Positions 57,890 through 64,000 of a DNA stretch of 64,000 nt are shown one piece after another. Source of the DNA: Nectonema munidae (taxonomy: Eukaryota > Nematomorpha > Nectonematoida > Nectonematidae); assembly GCA_030549495.1 (NCBI GenBank), contig JAUIRK010000703.1, forward strand, positions 1-64,000, in the 5' to 3' direction. Made by a program: the position numbers and the translations under genes. Every line of letters starts with the position of its first letter. Within the stretch, counting starts at the first letter, position 1. The notes beneath the pieces are model-generated. The model was not told the origin of the DNA. It worked only from the letters and a program-made list of their open reading frames with translations, and ran no database searches.

Positions 57890-59402
57890 CAGCACTTTAA
57901 ACTTTGAAAACTTGCACAGATTCGAACAGAAACAGAGTTCTTCGTTTGCACAGAGTGTTTTCGGATCGGTCCGATTTCTTCAAGTATTTAAGCAGGACAG
58001 CACATGTGGTATAATTCATTTTTTGCTAATCATGCCCAGAAAGACATCATTCGAGAAAAAGAATGAATTGATTAAGTTGGTGAGAAACCAAAGAAGCTTT
58101 TAATTTCCTTTTTCTACTTCGAAGACAAATTTGCAAAATTTTGAAGATGGTCGCCCCAAATGATGTTAAAAAACAAGGAGGTCACAAAAAAGTCTTACCC
58201 AAACAAGAAAAACTCTCATACTTAGAAAGTTTGATTGAAAATAACCGAATGCACACATTGGAAGAAATGAGACAAAAAATTCAGCAAAGATTTTCTATAA
58301 AAATTTCAACAAGTTGTGTTCACAATTACTTTCAGTGAACACACTGAAAAGGAGATCAAATAAAGAAATTGACTGCGTTAATCGACCAGACATTATTGAA
58401 AAACGAAAAGAGTATGCAAGGGAGTTTCAAAGCTCATCTCCTTCTTCTCAAGAAATTAACAATCAATTGTTTCAAATTCTACTTTTTTAATTAATTGAAA
58501 ATGGAACCTGCAATGGGAAAAAGTTCTTCAAGTTCATGCAAACACTTTTGAACAAAATGGAGTTGGATGAAAGAATAAATGAAGGTGCTTGGATTGTTTT
58601 AGACAATGCCAAAATTAATAAATGTCAAGATGTGCGAAATTTTTCCGATTCCCAAAGTAATCACCTTATTCATTCATGCTCAATCCTTGTGGAAAAGCCT
58701 TTTCAAAAATCAAAGCAAAAGTAAAAAGTTAACTTATAAATGAAAGCAGTTCTTTATCTGAATTGATTTGTCAACGTCTTCAAACAGTTTCGCCTTTGAA
58801 TGCAGTAATTTCTATCGCGTTTATGTTGAATAACATCAATAATGCTGCTTTGGGCCAAAAGTACATCCATGCCATGTGGTACAGTTTATAATTTTTATTT
58901 CAATAAATTTTTTTTCATTTCACTTTGTATTGAATTAAGTAATGTTTCCTTATATCCCTTTAAAAGAAAATGTTTTTCATTATCTGACGTTACAAACATA
59001 TTTTTGTGAAAATGGTAAACTTTTCACACAAAAAAAAGCATAATTCGAGTGCATTGGGTTTGTGCCGAAAAGTTTATGTTCATTTTCATTTTTCAATATC
59101 AATATCAATATTGTAGCTCAAGCACACCTATGCTAGTGTTTTATTTGTTAAAAAGTAGAACAAAAAATGTTGTCCAGAGAATTTAAGTTCGAATCCGATT
59201 TTTCATTACAAAATATAGCTAACAAGGTCACAATCTGTTTTAAAAAAAGACTTTTTGAGCATAAATACAAATTTAAAAAGGACAAACTTAAATTGGAAAC
59301 GGGCGAACGTAAATTGGAAAAGGGCGAACTTAAATTGAAAAGGACGAACTTAAATTGAAAGGGACAAACTTAAATTGAAAAGGACGAACTTAAATTGAAA
59401 CT
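57890..59402 (+). mobile_element. IS630/Tc1-like element, copy C, with tandem-repeat right end
   Basis: From ATG 58032 the frame gives MPRKTSFEKKNELIKLVRNQ. A 14-base deletion relative to copy B shifts the frame, and KMVAPNDVKKQGGHKKVLPK, YLESLIENNRMHTLEEMRQK and STSCVHNYF continue at 58141-58338. The region with the first catalytic Asp has been deleted between REFQSSSPSSQ and the next segment. WIVLDNAKINK (second Asp) is at 58588-58620, and NPCGKAFSKIK shows Gly where the third acidic residue should be. Downstream at 59282-59400 are six 20-21-bp units of GGACGAACTTAAATTGAAAA type. No matching array was found on the left. It cannot encode an active enzyme. Confidence 0.8.
59282..59400 (+). 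repeat. Six-unit 20-21-bp terminal array
   Basis: Units run ACAAACTTAAATTGGAAACG, GCGAACGTAAATTGGAAAAG, GCGAACTTAAATTGAAAAGG, ACGAACTTAAATTGAAAGGG, ACAAACTTAAATTGAAAAGG, ACGAACTTAAATTGAAA. The outer units are most alike. It matches the arrays of copy A at 43991-44085 and, inverted, 42191-42250. Confidence 0.9.
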
Positions 59403-61930
59403 TTGTTTTTCAAAACTTGTTAAGAAGTCATCTCTCAAGTTGGGAGTTACATACGATCTGTGATGTGTACAACCTATTCATCCTTTGTATCGAAACGCTA
59501 TGATACAATTTAGTGAGTGCATCGCTTACCATTGTTTTCCTTCCAGATACATCATACCCCTGATAAGGAAAACTTCCTGAATCTGTACATCAAAGAGCAC
59601 TTTAGCCATTTGTGTCAATTGACCACCTGACATGCACGAATTGAACATTTTTCATTTGAAATAAACATATTGCAAAAAATTGTTGATTAGGTTCTTTAAC
59701 ATAAAATTTTATCAAAATCAATCATAATGATTACTTTTTTGAATTATCGAAGACATTTCATACTTTACAGTAAATATCTGAAATATAAGTTTTCGTTCCC
59801 ATTAAACCTATCCAACATAATTTTTTTGGCCTCTATCCGAATCGAAATAAAATTTCAATTTTCAATCAGCGTCCATTCGATTGATTAGGATTATGGGTGC
59901 CCGAATTACCCAACCATAATTTTGCGAATCTCTGTAGGATAAAGATTGGGTGTTTGGAACACTTTTCATTAGTGAGTGAATTTTAATCAAGCAAGCAACA
60001 GGTGGGGCAAATTACTACAAAAATTGAAAACAAACTAGTACATTTGTTTTACGAGATTTGAATGTTGTGGTAGGAACTTGAAACTATAGAAGCTCGCTTT
60101 TTAAACGTTAATTTGTGAGATGACTTGAAAATCAATTTTTTGTAAACTTAATTTTTGAAAAAAATGGCTTCAAAAAATGTATTAGGTAAAAGAGAGATAA
60201 TTTTGGATGTGTTGCTCTTAATATAATTGCTTTCCACATGGATAGATTTAATGAAGATAATAAGCAAAGTCATCTTGATCAAAAGCTTTTTTTACGTTCA
60301 TATCAAATTGCAGATCTATCAGATCCATTTTATAACAATCAATACAGTTTTTATCCTTGCAAATATAATTTAGTATTGCCTTGGGCAATACAAGGGTCGC
60401 GGATATCTGTAAAATTCGGATCATATCGTTCTCTCACCGAAAATCCTAATTAAAAGCTTGAAAATTTAAAGTTTATTCCAGCTCGTTTCGGATGCCAGTA
60501 GGAGGAATCCATTTTTAAAACGTTTTTCAAATACGTTTGTTTTAGCTCCTCATTTTTAGTGTTTTCCTTTTAAATTAGCGATTTACTCACAAATGAATAA
60601 ATTAATTTTAAATCCAAAATCCTTTCTTATATCATTATGTAGAGGAGAACAAATAATAATTGGTTCGAACATTCTCATTTACCTTTTCGGAAAGCAGGAT
60701 TGTTTATATACTCTTGGGCACACATGTCACGTATACAAAATTCTAAATGATAACAGAATAGTAGCCATATGTTGATGAATTGATTTAATATTGGAAATAA
60801 AATTAACCACATGAAGTATTTTTGGAGAATGAAAATAGATGTAGAAAAATCACAAGTGCCAGTTCGAAATTTATAGAGTATACAGAATATAAAAAATTCA
60901 TAGTGGTGATGAAATGAAATTGATTCTGATAAACACTACATCTGCACAATTGGCGTCCGTTTATTTGGGCACTGACAAACCTAATTTACGGGTAGAACAC
61001 AGATTTAAAATTGATCTTTCATTCGAAATTTTTTCGTGTTGATTCAATATGAGAGAAAACGTATATTGCAGAGCTCTGAAGGCCCTTATTGAATTGTTGT
61101 GTATAGTGGACTCTGTTTTGTGGACGATATAAGATATAGATTGGAAGAAAATGAATGTAATTTACGAGAAAACACGGCAAAGAGAGTCTTACAACGAAAA
61201 TCAAATAAAAGAAATGTAATCAGAAGGGAGAAGGTAAAATAGGAAACATACACCCTTCTGTTAGTTCTCACTAGAAAGGCTGAAGACACGCTCTGAGAAC
61301 AAACATAGGCAGGCAAAGTCGTGTGTGTAGGAAATATTGACGACGAGTGCATACAATTACGCTTTTCTTCGCTTTAACTCGCTAAAACTCGGTAAAAGTA
61401 TGGCTCTGGGGCCCCATATGCGTGCGTAGTAAAAGTGTGAGTTATTGGTGGCAAAGGACGCCACGTCGCTTTCGTAAATTCATCATGCACTTACTTCCTC
61501 TTAAACGCCATTGGTCCACTTTTGGATACAATGTTTCTGGGTTATATTATTATTTAAACAGATGAAAAGATTCTTTAATTATCATTAATATAATTTAATC
61601 TTTTAAGCACTTTTAAACATGAAAATAAATTAAAACATAAAAATTTTTTTTAGATATAACAAAGGATGGAGAAATATATTCTAGAAAATACTACAGAAAT
61701 TTAATGTTATAATTATAAAGGTTGATCATTTCAAAAAATAAAAGTTTGGGAATAAAAAGTGCGTAAATTCAGCTTTGTTTCTACATCCAGGACTTTTCAA
61801 AATAAGCTGGAGAATTATTTTTCAATGCTTCTTGACAATTATAAGTTGGATCCCCACCACTTGTGGACCATTGGACCTAAGAGATGTTATTTCATGAGTG
61901 TAAACAATACATAAACATTTGCCTTTTTTT
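59403..61930. other. Unresolved AT-rich sequence
   Basis: Two open frames (60238-60453, 71 codons; 60593-60775, 60 codons) are not recognised. The stretch 61050-61510 has less A+T and includes GGGGCCCCATATGCGTGCG, but no promoter or exon could be supported. Confidence 0.3.
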
Positions 61931-61931
61931 G

Positions 61932-62065
61932 TAGACTGTTTTGATCGAGAAGGCACAATTTGCGGCGCTTGTATCGAAATATGAGAAAGTAGGCTTGATA
62001 CGGGATCGAACCCAAGACATTGAGTTATCGACACCCAGTACCTAACCAACCTTACCCACGCTCCC
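61932..62065 (-). repeat. tRNA-derived SINE, copy 4
   Basis: On minus: GGGAGCGTGGGTAAGGTTGG, TTAGGTACTGGGTGTCGATA, CTTGGGTTCGATCCC (perfect B box), ATCAAGCCTACTTTC and ATTGTGCCTTCTCGATC. This is the best preserved 5' end of the four copies and directly abuts the minisatellite. Confidence 0.85.
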
Positions 62066-62066
62066 T

Positions 62067-62290
62067 TTGATCTCTTCTGCTTTGCTTTGGTCTCTTCTGC
62101 TTTGCTTTGGTCTCTTCTGCTTTGCTTTGGTCTCTTCTGCTTTGCTTTGGTCTCTTCTGCTTTGCTTTGGTCTCTTCTGCTTTGCTTTGGTCTCTTCTGC
62201 TTTGCTTTGGTCTCTTCTGCTTTGCTTTGGTCTCTTCTGCGTTCCTTTGGTCTCTTCTGCTTTGCTTTGGTCTCTTCTGTTTGCTTTGGT
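62067..62290. repeat. 20-bp minisatellite, about 11 units
   Basis: The unit is TCTCTTCTGCTTTGCTTTGG, repeated with almost no change; unit 9 has GCGTTCC and the last unit has lost one base. Because 20 is not a multiple of 3, three units restore frame. All plus frames and two of the minus frames stay open over the array, producing artefactual repeat proteins. It should not be annotated as coding. Confidence 0.95.
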
Positions 62291-62581
62291 CTGCGTCACA
62301 CGCATTACTGCTCTGGCAATATGTGGAATTTTCATTTGTGAGTATTATTTTACATAACATGTGATATCTTATGGAAAAAACAAAGATAAACAAAATGAAA
62401 AGTACACAAAACAATAACAAAGACTTTTGATCAAAGATTTTGTGTTTCATCATCACAATGATATTATATCATTTCACGTCAGTTCTCCAGCGCCGTTTCC
62501 TTTATTCATCAATTTTGTTCATTCATTTTTCTTGCCTACGTTTTTTCCTTTTGTTCAAATGAAATTATAAACACAATATAT

Positions 62582-63670
62582 ATGTTAGAAAACGCTTCTT
62601 TGTGTATTGACTCTTCCTTTATAGGCGTCATAATACTTCCTCCAGATGAAAACGATGTTGTTGGTGATGATAATGAGGATATTGACGAGAATAACATGCT
62701 TTATGTTCCTCCAAATGATAATATACCTATCGAGATTGATTTTCCTGACCTTGAACAAGACAAAGTTGTTAGTTGTAAATGGGAAAGGAAAGATATATTT
62801 GATAAAGAATTAACTTCGCATTCTAATATTGAAAGATGCCAAAGATCGATGATATTTTTCCATTTTTTCCAAAAGAATTCATGAGTGAATGAAGTGCTTT
62901 CATTGGATTGGAAGGATGTAGGTAGTAAGTTTATTGGATTCCTTATTCTGACGGGTTGTCACTCACTACCTAGGAGAAGACGATTATTGGAGCACTCAAA
63001 TGGATTTTTAGGTGTGCCTTTAGTTAGTAAAGCTTTTTCTGGAAGAACGTTTTAGAGAAATTAAGAACTATTTTCACGCGTGAGTGTTAAAATGGCTAAA
63101 GTGGGGGCCGATTTGTGATATGCTAAATTCAAATTTCAATAAGTTATTTTTAAGAAAATATAAGTATGGAGGAGTTTATAGTTCCTTATTACGGGACGGG
63201 CTGCACTCTTGAAAGCAAGTTATAAGAGGAAAAGCGATCAAGTTTGGCCATAAAATATGGTGCATGTCTTCATTTTTGGGTTGCACTTTATCCTTTGAAA
63301 TTTTTCAGGGAAAAGAAGAAACATCTTTCAAGCAGAATTTAGCAAAAGAAGCGGATCTCTTTTACTTAATGTAAGAAGAATTTTACATTTTTTTTCTTTT
63401 TTTGTAAGAAGAATTTTTTTAACTTAATGTAAGAAGAATTTAGCAAAGAAATATTCAGAGTATGGAATCGTCGCCAATGCAACATATTTTTTACTTCGAA
63501 AACTTTTTTGCTTCTTATAAACTCCTAAAAGACTTCGCTAATCAGAATATCAGAGCTTTAGAAACTGTTAGAAGAAGTGATTGAACGAACAAATGTCCTT
63601 TACTTGATGATAAACGAATGGGAAAAACCGCGTGGTTTTTATGACTTTTAGATCTGTTGGTCATGCTTTT
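62582..63670 (+). mobile_element. piggyBac-type transposase relic 2
   Basis: The open N-terminal piece at 62582-62884 has GVIILPPDENDVVGDDNEDI and VSCKWERKDIF, the acidic leader and KW motif common to piggyBac proteins. The core is broken but readable: EEFIVPYYG near 63168, IKFGHKIWC-like sequence near 63237, then FENFFASYKLLKDFANQNIR at 63495-63554 (the catalytic DNFFTS region) and TNKCPLLDDKRMGKT at 63589-63633. Stops, frameshifts and a local duplication of TTAATGTAAGAAGAATTT (63376-63440) occur. It is clearly a different lineage from relic 1. Confidence 0.8.
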
Positions 63671-64000
63671 TTTTCTGAAATGGAAAGATAGTTCTATTTT
63701 CAGTGTTGCTTCTAATTTTTGTACTCATCATGAGCCCACAGCAAAAGCAGGGTTTTGGAGGCAGAAAAAATTGTCTGGCGCAGATATATTTTAGTCTCTC
63801 TCTCCCCCCGACTCCTACTCCTACTCCAGCTCCTTCAACTTTGCAGAAAAGAGATCAATATACATATCTAAGTAACATATATTGACAATTATTAGGGTAT
63901 GTATTGAGTGTAATGCAGTGTATTGTGGCGTGTGTTAGATTTTGCATATGGTATATAGAAAGAAAAGTCGTGAAAACGATTACTAGAATTACCATATGTT
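63671..64000. other. Window end, nothing recognised
   Basis: Contains a CT/CCTACT-rich stretch at 63794-63840. No exon or repeat end was identified. Confidence 0.35.

Noticed and set aside
61380-61510. GC-richer patch with ATGGCTCTGGGGCCCCATAT, considered as a gene start
   Set aside because: The frame closes after nine codons, and no donor or TATA box is placed to support it.
59402-61930. Search for a CRISPR array, operon or phage-like module
   Set aside because: The window is clearly eukaryotic; no spacer-repeat structure or compact gene cluster is present here or elsewhere.
62042-62456. Open frames on both strands giving repeated KQKRPKQSRRDQ or SSALLWSLL peptides
   Set aside because: They come entirely from the 20-bp minisatellite, are open in most frames, and lack any other coding sign.

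Overview
The window is AT-rich eukaryotic DNA (roughly 70% A+T). Host exons are sparse, introns are long and decayed transposons are dense. The host genes (an RGS-domain gene, an SLC25A32-type mitochondrial carrier and an intron-bearing tRNA-Tyr) together with the transposon mix (hAT, piggyBac, IS630/Tc1, several LINEs, a tRNA-derived SINE) suggest an arthropod. A parasitic copepod (sea louse) is a plausible guess, but nothing read here proves the species.

Layout. 1-6.4 kb: the right end of a hAT element, a 264-bp TA-flanked MITE and unresolved AT-rich sequence. 6.4-9.9 kb: abutting broken LINE copies, one carrying an internal 76-bp triplication. 13.08-13.97 kb: the main exon of the SLC25A32-like carrier on +; its first exon was not found. 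15.0-16.8 kb: a repeat-filled TIR element, then a piggyBac relic. 19.0-20.5 kb: LINE tails, an IS630/Tc1-like relic and a SINE. 21.08-36.5 kb: a five-exon RGS gene on the minus strand, assembled here from phase-compatible splice sites. Its 11.3-kb second intron holds LINE, SINE and MITE debris. Exon 1 has a TATA box, and a spliced uORF overlaps the main start codon as ATGA.

37.9-44.1 kb: two hAT MITEs with exact 8-bp target duplications, a larger hAT relic, a SINE, and an IS630-like element whose inverted ends are built from 21-bp tandem units. 47.3-51.9 kb: dispersed repeats, tRNA-Tyr(GTA) with a 10-nt intron, and an RTE-type LINE fragment. 52.5-53.7 kb: a hAT with a perfect 8-bp duplication, inserted in a repeat whose empty relative lies near 49.5 kb. 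54.0-54.2 kb: a probable first coding exon of an unidentified minus-strand gene. 54.6-59.4 kb: a LINE end, two more copies of the IS630-like family (one with the same tandem-repeat terminus) and a hAT MITE. 61.9-63.7 kb: a SINE, a 20-bp minisatellite and a second piggyBac.

Apart from the RGS gene, the carrier, the tRNA and one orphan exon, I recognise no further host genes. Most short open frames are chance or transposon pieces. The most unusual item is the IS630-like family with tandem-repeat termini. The best-supported host result is the RGS gene with its overlapping uORF.
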